Assembly (NCBI RefSeq): GCF_029623345.1
Contig: NZ_JAPYKH010000011.1
Location: forward strand, 1-64,000
Direction of reading: 5' to 3'
Origin: Sphingomonas phyllosphaerae
GTDB taxonomy: Bacteria; Pseudomonadota; Alphaproteobacteria; Sphingomonadales; Sphingomonadaceae
DNA length: 64,000 nucleotides
Shown here piece by piece: positions 28,393 through 36,150 of this stretch. The notes below the pieces were generated by a model that had not been told where the DNA came from, made no database searches, and worked only from the letters and a program-made list of their open reading frames with translations. How positions within the stretch are numbered: the stretch's first letter is position 1; every line of letters starts with the position of its first letter. Both the position numbers and the translations under genes were made by a program.

Positions 28393-28475
28393 GCGGTGAG
28401 TGGGGGAGGCGTGGTCCCGGTCAAACGCGTCTCCCAGCGCCCCCATCCACCTGCCATCTCGCCGAGTAGTCCCGC

Positions 28476-29210
28476 ATGACCCTCATCGTCTTCCCTGCGA
28501 TCGACCTCAAGCAGGGCCAGGTGGTCCGCCTCGCCGAGGGCGACATGGCGCGCGCCACCGTCTACGGCGACGACCCCGCCGCACAGGCGATGCTGTTCGC
28601 CGAGGCGGGCGCGGCGCACCTCCACGTCGTCGACCTCGACGGCGCCTTCGCCGGCGCCAGCGTCAACGGCGAGGCGGTGCGCGCGATCGTCGCGCGCTTC
28701 CCCGGCCACGTCCAGCTCGGCGGAGGCATCCGAACGCGCGAGAGCGTCGAGCGCTGGTTCGATCTGGGGGTAGCGCGCGTGGTGATCGGCACCGCCGCGC
28801 TGGAGGACCCCGAGTTCGTCCGCGACGCCGCGCGCGACTTCCCCGGCGGCGTGGTGGTGGCGGTGGACGCGCGCGACGGCATGGTCGCGACCAAGGGCTG
28901 GGCCGACGTCTCCACCACCAGCGTGGTCGAGCTCGCGCGCCGCTTCGAGGACGCGGGCGTGGCGGCGCTGCTGTTCACCGACGTCGGCCGCGACGGGTTG
29001 CTCAAGGGCGCCAACATCGAGGCGACGGTGGACCTCGCGCGCGCGGTCGACATTCCGGTGATCGCGAGCGGCGGGGTGGCGGGAATCGCGGACATCCACG
29101 TGCTGGCGCTGCACGCGCGGGACGGGGTGGAGGGCGTGATCACCGGGCGCGCTTTGTATGATGGCCGCCTCGACCTGGCCGCGGCGCTGAGCGTGGCGGC
29201 GGCGGCGTAG
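28476..29210 (+). CDS. hisA: Phosphoribosylformimino-5-aminoimidazole carboxamide ribotide isomerase
   Basis: A TIM-barrel isomerase, 244 residues. The catalytic aspartates are in FPAIDLKQG (N-terminal) and in the second-half DVGRDG; the phosphate loop is ASGGVA. It sits between hisH and hisF on the same strand but is separated from each by repeat-like sequence. Confidence 0.96.
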   Translation: MTLIVFPAIDLKQGQVVRLAEGDMARATVYGDDPAAQAMLFAEAGAAHLHVVDLDGAFAGASVNGEAVRAIVARFPGHVQLGGGIRTRESVERWFDLGVARVVIGTAALEDPEFVRDAARDFPGGVVVAVDARDGMVATKGWADVSTTSVVELARRFEDAGVAALLFTDVGRDGLLKGANIEATVDLARAVDIPVIASGGVAGIADIHVLALHARDGVEGVITGRALYDGRLDLAAALSVAAAA

Positions 29211-29336
29211 CGGGCGCGCGGGCGGCGAAGCGGTAGTTCGGCTCCTCGTGCCCGCGCGCGCGGGAGCCTGGCGAACCGGACGTTGCGAGCTGTTGCCCTG
29301 CGTGACCCCGGGCTCCGGCGTTCGCCGGCGAACAGC

Positions 29337-29693
29337 TCAGCCTGGACAAGCCGGTTCCTGACCCACACCGCTGCGCGCGACCAATCCGCGCGCCGCGCCG
29401 CGTCGTCCGTGCGGCGCGTGCAGCCAGAAACGATTGTCCTGCTCCAGTTGAACCTCCCATGCGTGCTGGCGGAACCAGGACCAATGCGTGATCGTACGGC
29501 GCTCGTGCGGCCACTCGGTTGGAAAAGCGCCTCGCGGGTTGGCCAGCATGACTAGCAGCGCACAAAGCCGGCATCGCATCGCCCGACTCTTCCTCGGCCG
29601 AAAAAAGCAATGATGCCGTCGTGCGCGCTGCAAGGAACCCCCGCGCTGACCGACTTCGGTGGCGCGCTTGCCCTTGCCCGCCCGCTTCGGCAT
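29337..29693 (-). CDS. Unrecognised antisense ORF between hisA and hisF
   Basis: A 118-codon ORF starting MPKRAGKGKRATEVG, opposite to the his genes, in the 494-bp gap between them. Its distinctive part is EWPHERRTITHWSWFRQHAWEV followed by DNRFWLHAPH, with four Trp and many His, unlike a random antisense frame. The rest is low-complexity Arg/Gly. No ribosome binding site is clear. It may be a small gene of unknown function or the eroded end of a larger one; otherwise the gap shows only short GC-rich inverted repeats near 29216-29270. Confidence 0.3.
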   Translation of the reverse strand: MPKRAGKGKRATEVGQRGGSLQRARRHHCFFRPRKSRAMRCRLCALLVMLANPRGAFPTEWPHERRTITHWSWFRQHAWEVQLEQDNRFWLHAPHGRRGAARGLVARSGVGQEPACPG

Positions 29694-29704
29694 GAGCGGC
29701 ACGC

Positions 29705-30466
29705 ATGACCGTCCGTGCCCGCGTGATCCCCTGCCTCGACGTCGCCGATGGCCGCGTCGTCAAGGGCGTCAACTTCGTTGATCTGGTCGACGCCGGCGAC
29801 CCGGTCGAGCAGGCGCGCGCCTATGACGCCGCCGGCGCGGACGAGCTCTGCTTCCTCGACATCACCGCCAGCCACGAGGCGCGCGGCACGCTGCTCGACG
29901 TCGTCAGCCGCACCGCCGCGGTCTGCTTCATGCCGCTTACCGTCGGCGGCGGGGTGCGCAGCGCCGAGGACGCGCGCGCTTTGCTGCTCGCCGGCGCGGA
30001 CAAGGTCGCGGTCAATTCCGCCGCGCTGGCGCGCCCCGAGCTGGTGAGCGACATCGCCGAGCGGTTCGGCAGCCAATGCTGCGTCGCGAGTGTCGACGCG
30101 CGCCGCGTCGGCGACGGCTGGGAGGTGTTCACCCACGGCGGACGCCGCGCCACCGGGATCGATGCGGTGGTGCACGCGCTGCGCCTCGCCGAGCTGGGCG
30201 CGGGCGAGCTGCTCGTCACCTCTATGGACCGCGACGGCACGCGCGACGGCTACGACCTCGCGCTGGTGCGCGCGATCGCGGATCGCACCGAGGTGCCGGT
30301 GGTGGCCTCGGGCGGGGTGGGCACGCTCGACGACCTCGTCGCGGGGGTGACTGAGGGGCATGCCTCGGCGGTGTTGGCCGCCTCGATCTTCCACTTCGGC
30401 CAGGCCACGGTCGCCGAGGCGCACGCAGCGCTTGCAGCGGCGGGCGTGCCGGTGCGCGCACATTGA
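29705..30466 (+). CDS. hisF: Imidazole glycerol phosphate synthase, cyclase subunit
   Basis: HisF cyclises PRFAR with ammonia from HisH. The 253-residue barrel begins [19 protein letters not shown] (catalytic Asp near residue 11) and has the second catalytic Asp in [10 protein letters not shown]. Phosphate loops GGGVR and ASGGVG are present. A GTG or TTG of rlpA follows immediately. Confidence 0.96.
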   Translation: MTVRARVIPCLDVADGRVVKGVNFVDLVDAGDPVEQARAYDAAGADELCFLDITASHEARGTLLDVVSRTAAVCFMPLTVGGGVRSAEDARALLLAGADKVAVNSAALARPELVSDIAERFGSQCCVASVDARRVGDGWEVFTHGGRRATGIDAVVHALRLAELGAGELLVTSMDRDGTRDGYDLALVRAIADRTEVPVVASGGVGTLDDLVAGVTEGHASAVLAASIFHFGQATVAEAHAALAAAGVPVRAH

Positions 30467-30477
30467 GGTGCGGCGCG

Positions 30478-31062
30478 GTGCGGGCGGGATGGGGCCGAGC
30501 CGCACGGCGCACGACGGGGGCGGCGCTGCTGGCGGCGCTGCTCGCCGGCTGTGGCGGCCACTATCGGCCGGTGAGCGACGCGCCGGTGCGGCTCGGCCGC
30601 CCTTATGTCGTGCGCGGCGTCACCTACACGCCCGCAGTCGACCCGAGCTACGACATGCTTGGCTATGCCAGCTGGTACGGCGGCGAGTCGGGTAATCGCA
30701 CCGCGTTGGGCGAGCGGTTCCGCGCCAAATGGGTGACCGCGGCGCACCCCACGCTGCCGCTGCCCAGCTACGTCGAGGTCACCGCGCTCGACACCGGGCG
30801 CGTGATCCTGTTGCGGGTGAATGATCGCGGCCCGTTCGTGCGCGACCGGCTGATCGACCTGTCGCGCGGCGCGGCCGAACTGCTCGGCGTGCGCGCGCGC
30901 GGCCACGTCGCGGTGCGCGTGCGCGTGGTCGAGCCGCCCGAGCGGGACCGCGCGCGACTGCGCCGGGGCAGAGCCGCGGCGCCGCGACCCGACGTCTCGC
31001 CCGAGGTTGTCGCCAACCTGCGCGCGCAGCTCGACACCGGCCTGCGCGCGATCGGTCGCTGA
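30478..31062 (+). CDS. rlpA: RlpA-like septal ring lipoprotein / lytic transglycosylase
   Basis: A 194-residue outer-membrane lipoprotein: hydrophobic stretch then lipobox LLAGC with C25. The double-psi beta-barrel follows with GYASWYGGESGNRTALGERF, AHPTLPLPSYVEVT and VNDRGPFV, including the catalytic-type Asp. There is no C-terminal SPOR domain. The GTG at 30478 has GAGG nine bases upstream; a TTG at 30463 overlapping the hisF stop is an alternative. It lies between hisF and hisE, out of place for a cell-wall enzyme. Confidence 0.85.
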   Translation: MRAGWGRAARRTTGAALLAALLAGCGGHYRPVSDAPVRLGRPYVVRGVTYTPAVDPSYDMLGYASWYGGESGNRTALGERFRAKWVTAAHPTLPLPSYVEVTALDTGRVILLRVNDRGPFVRDRLIDLSRGAAELLGVRARGHVAVRVRVVEPPERDRARLRRGRAAAPRPDVSPEVVANLRAQLDTGLRAIGR

Positions 31063-31115
31063 GGGGGCTCCGCCCCGACTTGACCAGCGGCGTCTCGCAC
31101 GGCACCCGGCGCACC

Positions 31116-31466
31116 ATGGACCAGCCCGACCCGCTCGACCGGCTCTTCGCGACGGTTGCCTCGCGCCGCGGCGCCGACCCTGCCTCTTCCTATACCGCGT
31201 CGCTGTTCGCGAAGGGGCGGCCGCGCATCGCGCAGAAGCTCGGCGAGGAAGCCGTTGAGACCGTGATCGCGGCGCTGCGCGGCGACGAGCGCGCGATCGT
31301 GCCCGAGGCGGCGGACCTGCTCTACCACCTGCTGGTGCTGCTCGCCGACGCCGGGTTGACGCTCGACGAGGTTCGCGCCGAGCTGACGCGGCGCGAGGGC
31401 GTGTCGGGGCTCGACGAGAAGGCCGCGCGCGGCGGCCCGCTGCCGCTCTCCTTCCGACCCGAGTGA
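31116..31466 (+). CDS. hisE: Phosphoribosyl-ATP diphosphatase
   Basis: HisE hydrolyses PR-ATP to PR-AMP in step two of histidine synthesis. The 116-residue product has the MazG-like helices ASYTASLFAKG-type block, KLGEEAVETVIAA and EAADLLYHLLVLL, with the metal-binding E and D residues. ATG at 31116 is preferred; the upstream in-frame extension starts at a TTG. Confidence 0.93.
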   Translation: MDQPDPLDRLFATVASRRGADPASSYTASLFAKGRPRIAQKLGEEAVETVIAALRGDERAIVPEAADLLYHLLVLLADAGLTLDEVRAELTRREGVSGLDEKAARGGPLPLSFRPE

Positions 31467-31476
31467 GGACCGCCCG

Positions 31477-31863
31477 ATGACCGTCGATGCCACCCAGCCC
31501 TATGACGACGCCAACATCTTCGCCAAGCTGGTGCGCGGCGAGATCCCGTCGCGCCGGGTCTATGAGGACGAGCACAGCATCGTCTTCCACGACATTGCGC
31601 CTTGGGCACCGGTGCATTTGCTCGCGGTGCCGAAGGGTCGCTATGTCAGCTGGGACGATTTCTCGGCGAGCGCGAGCGTTGAAGAAATCGTCAGCCTCAC
31701 CCGCGCGATCGGCCAGGCGGCGCGCGAGGCGGGGCTGGTCGAGCGCGGCTATCGTCTGATCGCCAACACCGGGCTCGACAGTCACGCCGAGGTGCCGCAC
31801 CTCCACGTCCACATCCTCGCCGGCCGCGCGCTCGGCCCGATGCTGGTGCAGCAGGACGGGTGA
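31477..31863 (+). CDS. HIT-family nucleotide hydrolase
   Basis: A histidine-triad protein of 128 residues acting on phosphoramidate or dinucleoside phosphates. The triad is H108-L-H110-V-H112 followed by IL; NIFAKLVRGEIPSRRVYE is the usual N-terminus. It lies ten bases after hisE and is probably the last gene of the his operon, a common alphaproteobacterial arrangement. Confidence 0.9.
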   Translation: MTVDATQPYDDANIFAKLVRGEIPSRRVYEDEHSIVFHDIAPWAPVHLLAVPKGRYVSWDDFSASASVEEIVSLTRAIGQAAREAGLVERGYRLIANTGLDSHAEVPHLHVHILAGRALGPMLVQQDG

Positions 31864-31887
31864 GGACGGGAGCTGGATGTTCTAGGT

Positions 31888-31983
31888 GGATTGCCGGACT
31901 TGGTCCGGGATCCCCTCTCCCGCACGAGCAGCGCGCGGTGGTTGTGCGGCACGGTGGATCCCGGACCAAGTTCGGGATGACGG
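31888..31983. repeat. Composite inverted-repeat element after the HIT gene
   Basis: The left arm reads CCGGACTTGGTCCGGGATCC and the right arm GGATCCCGGACCAAGTTCGG, separated by about 50 bp containing CGCACGAGCAGCGCGCGG. This is the clearest copy of the repeat family also seen at 1252-1283 and 28298-28392. The remainder of the 278-bp gap to the permease shows no gene. Confidence 0.7.
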
Positions 31984-32141
31984 ATGTGTAGGGGCATGGC
32001 GGGCCGGTACGGCCTGGATCGGCACCGAGGTCCACCTGACGCTCCCCCAACGCCCTGTCATCTCCGCGCAACACTATTGCGCGTCGCCACACACCCGCTA
32101 CGCTCCTGTCCAGCAATTTTCCCTTGGGGGCATCGAACGTA

Positions 32142-33689
32142 ATGATCTTCGGGCGCGTCAAACCTCTCGACGCCATCCTCGCCACCGCCGAGCGCAAGTC
32201 GCTCCACCGCACGCTCGGCTGGTTCCAGCTGACGCTGTTCGGTATCGGCTGCGTGATCGGCACCGGCATCTTCGTGCTCACCGCCGCGGGCGCGCAGAAG
32301 GCCGGGCCGGGCCTGATGCTGGCGTTCGCTATCGCCGGCGCGATCTGCATCGTTGCGGCGCTCTGCTACGCCGAGATCGCGGCGATGATCCCGGTGGCGG
32401 GATCGGCCTATACCTACACCTATTCCACCATGGGCGAGCTGCTCGCCTGGACGGTCGGGTGGGCGCTGATCCTCGAATATGCCGTCGCCGCCAGCGCGGT
32501 GGCGGTCGGCTGGTCGGGCTATTTCAGCGGGACGATCCTCAACCAGTTTCTCGGCATCCATTTGCCGGCTTGGCTCTCCGCCGCCCCACTCGCGCTTGGC
32601 GGCGCGCCGGGAGGGTTCATCAACCTGCCCGCGGTGGTGATCGCGGGGCTGATCACCTGGCTGCTGATGATCGGCACCACCGAGAGCGCGCGGGTCAACG
32701 CGGTGCTGGTGGCGATCAAGGTGATCGCGCTCACCGCCTTCGTCGCGCTGACGCTGCCGAGCGACTCGTTCAGCAGCGGGAATTTTAACCCCTTCCTGCC
32801 GGCGGGCGTGTTCGGCGGCTTCGGCACCGGCGTCGGCGCGGTTGGCGCGGCGGCGACGATCTTCTTCGCCTATGTCGGCTTCGACGCGGTCTCGACCGCG
32901 GCGGAAGAGACCAAGAACCCGCAGCGCAACGTGCCGATCGGGCTGATTGGCTCGCTGCTGTTCTGCACCATCTTCTATATCCTGGTTGCCGCTGGCGCGA
33001 TCGGCACGATCGGCGGCCAGCCGATCATGGGACCGAACGGCATACCCTTCCCGACCGGCTCGGAGGAGCTGGCGCGCCAATGCGCGCTGCCGCGATATGC
33101 CGACATGCTGGTGTGCTCGAACGAGGCGCTGGCGCACGTGCTGCGCGCGATCGGCTGGTCCAAGGTGGGCAATATGCTCGGCATCGCCGCCTTCCTGGCG
33201 CTGCCCTCCGTGATCCTGATCCTGATGTTCGGCCAGACCCGCATCTTCTTCGTGATGAGCCGCGACGGGCTGCTGCCGGAAAAGCTCTCGGCGGTGCACC
33301 CGAAGTGGAAGACGCCCTATGTCGTCACCGCGATGACCGGGATCGGCGTGGCCTTCGCGGCGGCGTTCCTGCCGGTGGGGCAGCTCGCCGACATCGCCAA
33401 TGCGGGGACGCTCTACGCCTTCATGATGGTGGCGTTCGCGGTGATGATCCTGCGCCGTACCGCGCGTGACCATAAGCGTGATTTCCGCACCCCCGCGTTG
33501 TGGCTGGTCGGGCCGTTGACGATCGTGGGCTGCGTCTTCCTGTTCTTCAACCTGCCCTCGGCGGCGATGCTGGTGCTGCCGATCTGGGGCGGGGTCGGGC
33601 TGATCATCTACTTCGCCTATAGCCGCCACCACAGCCATGTCGGCCGCGGCATCGTCGACGCCGACGACAACGCGACGACGCTGCACTGA
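32142..33689 (+). CDS. APC-family amino acid permease
   Basis: A 515-residue inner-membrane protein with about 12 helices. It begins with the RTLGWFQLTLFGIGCVIGTGIFVL block of the cationic amino acid/YfnA-type APC subfamily and has FFAYVGFDAVSTAAEETKNPQRN, the conserved helix-6 motif. The substrate is not evident. ATG at 32142 follows TTGGGGG. No operon partner; the next gene is convergent. Confidence 0.88.
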   Translation: MIFGRVKPLDAILATAERKSLHRTLGWFQLTLFGIGCVIGTGIFVLTAAGAQKAGPGLMLAFAIAGAICIVAALCYAEIAAMIPVAGSAYTYTYSTMGELLAWTVGWALILEYAVAASAVAVGWSGYFSGTILNQFLGIHLPAWLSAAPLALGGAPGGFINLPAVVIAGLITWLLMIGTTESARVNAVLVAIKVIALTAFVALTLPSDSFSSGNFNPFLPAGVFGGFGTGVGAVGAAATIFFAYVGFDAVSTAAEETKNPQRNVPIGLIGSLLFCTIFYILVAAGAIGTIGGQPIMGPNGIPFPTGSEELARQCALPRYADMLVCSNEALAHVLRAIGWSKVGNMLGIAAFLALPSVILILMFGQTRIFFVMSRDGLLPEKLSAVHPKWKTPYVVTAMTGIGVAFAAAFLPVGQLADIANAGTLYAFMMVAFAVMILRRTARDHKRDFRTPALWLVGPLTIVGCVFLFFNLPSAAMLVLPIWGGVGLIIYFAYSRHHSHVGRGIVDADDNATTLH

Positions 33690-33708
33690 GCAGCCTCCGC
33701 TCGACCGT

Positions 33709-33735
33709 GACGCTCTCCCGCGTGGGGAGAGCGTC
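33709..33735. terminator. Perfect-stem bidirectional terminator
   Basis: GACGCTCTCCC (33709-33719) and GGGAGAGCGTC (33725-33735) form an 11-bp perfect stem with a 5-base loop, between the ends of the convergent permease and mscL genes. Confidence 0.7.
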
Positions 33736-33749
33736 CGGAGATCGCCGGC

Positions 33750-34226
33750 TCAGACCAGTGGGGGCGGGGTGCGCGTCCCCGTGCCGGCGCGCAGCTCGTC
33801 GCGGATCTCGCGCAGCAGCGCAACCTCGGCGGCTTCGGCGGCGGGCTCGGCGGTGCCTTCCTTCTTCTCGCGCTCGGCCGCGGCGATCACGCGGTTGACG
33901 CTGCGCATCAGCAGGAAGACGATGAAAGCGAGGATGATGAAGTTGATCACCACGGTGATGAACTCGCCGTAGCCGAACAGCGGCACCCCCGCCGCCTTGA
34001 GCTGGGCATAGCTCGTCAGCGAGCCGGCGTAGTTCGCGGGGACCGGCCCCAGCTTGACGAAATAGCTCGAAAAATCGAAGCCGCCGAAGAGCGCGCCGAC
34101 GATCGGCATGATGATGTCGTCGGTCAGCGACTTGGTGATAGTGGCGAAGGCGCCGCCGATGATCACGCCGACCGCCAGGTCGAGCACATTGCCTCGAGCG
34201 ATGAACGCCCTGAAATCCTTCAACAT
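33750..34226 (-). CDS. mscL: Large-conductance mechanosensitive channel
   Basis: MscL is a homopentameric pressure-release valve of the inner membrane. The 158-residue product begins MLKDFRAFIARGNVLDLAVGVIIGGAF, contains the first pore helix with the GGAFATITKSL motif, a periplasmic loop, the second helix (FITVVINFIILAFIVFLL) and a charged C-terminal helix. ATG at 34226; the longer frame to 34355 overlaps the promoter of the NUDIX gene. Confidence 0.95.
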   Translation of the reverse strand: MLKDFRAFIARGNVLDLAVGVIIGGAFATITKSLTDDIIMPIVGALFGGFDFSSYFVKLGPVPANYAGSLTSYAQLKAAGVPLFGYGEFITVVINFIILAFIVFLLMRSVNRVIAAAEREKKEGTAEPAAEAAEVALLREIRDELRAGTGTRTPPPLV

Positions 34227-34347
34227 GTCCGTCTCCCTGCCGGCTCTCGTCGCGGGCAGATCCAGGTTAAGCGCGGATTGTCGCTTCGCCAAGCCACCGC
34301 GCTGACCTAGAGAGGCGCCTTTCAACGTCAGCACCGAGCGAGATCCG

Positions 34348-34887
34348 ATGACCAAGCCGCACCGCGACGCCGATGCTCCTGCCGAGACGGTCTGGGCGGG
34401 CCGCTACATCGAGGTGAAGACCCAGGGGCAGTGGGAATATGTCGCACGCCGCAACGGCATCCAGGCCGCGGTGATCGTCGCGATCGACGACGCCGACCGG
34501 GTCGTGCTGGTCGAGCAGTATCGCGTGCCGCTCGGCCGCCGCTGCCTCGAGCTCCCTGCCGGACTGATCGGTGACGAGACCGCGGGTGAAGCGGTCGCCG
34601 CCGGCGCCGCGCGCGAACTGGAGGAGGAGACGGGTTATCGCGTTGGGCGGATCGAGGAGCTCGGCTTCTTCTACTCGTCGCCCGGCATGAACAGCGAGGG
34701 CTTCACGCTGGTGCGCGCGTATGATCTCGAGAAGGTCGGGCCGGGCGGCGGCGAGGCCGACGAGGACATCGAGGTGCACTTGGTGCCGCGCGCCGAGCTG
34801 GCGCGCTTCGTGCTGGCGAAGCGCACCCAAGGCGTGGCGATGGACGTGAAGATGCTGCTGCTGCTGGCGGACGGCCTGCTGGCGTGA
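34348..34887 (+). CDS. NUDIX hydrolase (ADP-ribose pyrophosphatase type)
   Basis: A 179-residue NUDIX protein. The box spans residues 75-97 with E81, R89-E90 and E93-E94 in place. LPAGLIG before the box and the SPGMNSE loop after it are typical of ADP-sugar pyrophosphatases (NudF/ADPRase group). It stands alone. Confidence 0.9.
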   Translation: MTKPHRDADAPAETVWAGRYIEVKTQGQWEYVARRNGIQAAVIVAIDDADRVVLVEQYRVPLGRRCLELPAGLIGDETAGEAVAAGAARELEEETGYRVGRIEELGFFYSSPGMNSEGFTLVRAYDLEKVGPGGGEADEDIEVHLVPRAELARFVLAKRTQGVAMDVKMLLLLADGLLA

Positions 34888-34888
34888 A

Positions 34889-35036
34889 TTCTCCCCGGCA
34901 CGGGGGGGCTCCGCCTGCGGAGAGCGCCCTCCGCCAGCCTGCGGCTGGTCCCCAGCAGCGGCTTGATCATGCTCCGCGTGATCAAGGGTCGTCCGGGAGA
35001 CGATCCGACCCGCTGCTCCGCGGGCGAGGAGGAGTT
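34889..35036. repeat. Dispersed GC-rich repeat (CAGCCTGCGGCTGGTCCCC family)
   Basis: Contains CTCCCCGGCACGGGGGGGCT, then CAGCCTGCGGCTGGTCCCC, with the palindrome CAGCCTGCGGCTG. The same core occurs at 45842-45975 and, in altered form, at 61735-61935. A second palindrome, CTTGATCATGCTCCGCGTGATCAAG, is embedded. It lies between the NUDIX and pyruvyl-transferase genes and holds no gene. Confidence 0.65.
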
Positions 35037-35076
35037 GTAAGCGGAACCGCTCGAGCCCAGAGCGATTAACCCCATA

Positions 35077-36150
35077 ATGACTGCCTCACCGCGCAAGGTC
35101 GGGATCCTGACCTTCCACCGCTGCATCAACTACGGCTCCTACTGGCAGGCGCGCTGCCTGACGGAGGGGCTGCGCTCGCTCGGCCACGACGCGCGGCTGC
35201 TCGACCATCACAGCGACCAGGTCGCGCGTGCTGAGTGGCGCTGCTCGTTCCAGCCGACCTTGCCCGAGCGCACGCCGCGTACGGATCTTCCGGCCTACAA
35301 GACCAAGGGCCGCAAGTTCGTCGCCGCCTTCGATCGCCTGCCGCAATCGCCGCGTTTCCCGCTGCACCGGCCCGACACCAGCGGCTATGACGCGATCGTC
35401 GTCGGTAGCGACGAGGTGTGGAACTTCCGCCACCCCTGGTACGGCGGCGCGCCGATCTTCTTCGGCGAGGGGCTGAGCGCGCCGCGGCTGGTCTCCTACG
35501 CTGCCAGCTTCGGCAACCATGACGCCGCTGACGGCATCTCGGACGATTGGGCCGCCAAGCTGCGGCGCTTCACCGCGGTGTCGGTGCGTGACGCCAACTC
35601 GCGCGCGCTGGTGCAGACTGCGCTGGGCGCCACCCCGCCGCTGGTGCTCGACCCCGTGCTTCAGTTCGGCGACCGCGTCCACGCCGCCGCGCCGCCGTCG
35701 GGCAAGGGCGGCTATGCCCTGGTTTACGGTCACGGCTTCCCGGAGTGGCTGCAGCGCCAGATGCGCGACTGGAGCCAGCGCAGCGGCGTGCGCCTGGTCA
35801 GCATCGGCTATCGCAACGACTGGGCCGACGAGCAGGACATCGCCGCCGGCCCCGAGGAGTTCGCGCAGCGCGCCGCCAACGCCAGCGCACTGGTGACCAA
35901 CTTCTTTCACGGCTGCGTCTTTGCGCTCAACAATCGGACGCCTTTCGTCACCGCGCCGTCGCCCTACCGTTTCAACAAGGTGCGCGACCTCGCCGCGGCG
36001 CTCGACGCGCAGCGCCATATCGTCGCGCCCGGGCTCGGGGCGGCTGACTATGACGCTTTGCTCGGCGCGCCGCCCGCACCGGCGGTGTATGAACGGATCG
36101 AGGGGCTTCGAGCCGAGTCGCTCGCCTATCTGCGCCGCGCGCTTGGTTGA
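35077..36150 (+). CDS. Polysaccharide pyruvyl transferase family protein
   Basis: A 357-residue WcaK/CsaB-family protein, predicted to add pyruvate ketals to surface polysaccharide. Family features: the N-terminal VGILTFHRCINYGSYWQA (loop for phosphoenolpyruvate), IVVGSDEVWNFRHP, SYAASFG, VSVRDANS and the C-terminal TNFFHGCVFAL with a conserved FHG. The stop is overlapped by the next gene, whose product belongs to a family that often pairs with it in exopolysaccharide loci. No glycosyltransferase is adjacent. Confidence 0.85.
   Translation: MTASPRKVGILTFHRCINYGSYWQARCLTEGLRSLGHDARLLDHHSDQVARAEWRCSFQPTLPERTPRTDLPAYKTKGRKFVAAFDRLPQSPRFPLHRPDTSGYDAIVVGSDEVWNFRHPWYGGAPIFFGEGLSAPRLVSYAASFGNHDAADGISDDWAAKLRRFTAVSVRDANSRALVQTALGATPPLVLDPVLQFGDRVHAAAPPSGKGGYALVYGHGFPEWLQRQMRDWSQRSGVRLVSIGYRNDWADEQDIAAGPEEFAQRAANASALVTNFFHGCVFALNNRTPFVTAPSPYRFNKVRDLAAALDAQRHIVAPGLGAADYDALLGAPPAPAVYERIEGLRAESLAYLRRALG

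Noticed and set aside
28298..31983. Possible CRISPR-like repetition
   Set aside because: The repeats are few, far apart, inverted and not regularly spaced; no cas genes occur.
32058..33686. A 542-codon minus ORF
   Set aside because: Antisense of the APC permease, rich in Arg/His/Asp, no domain.
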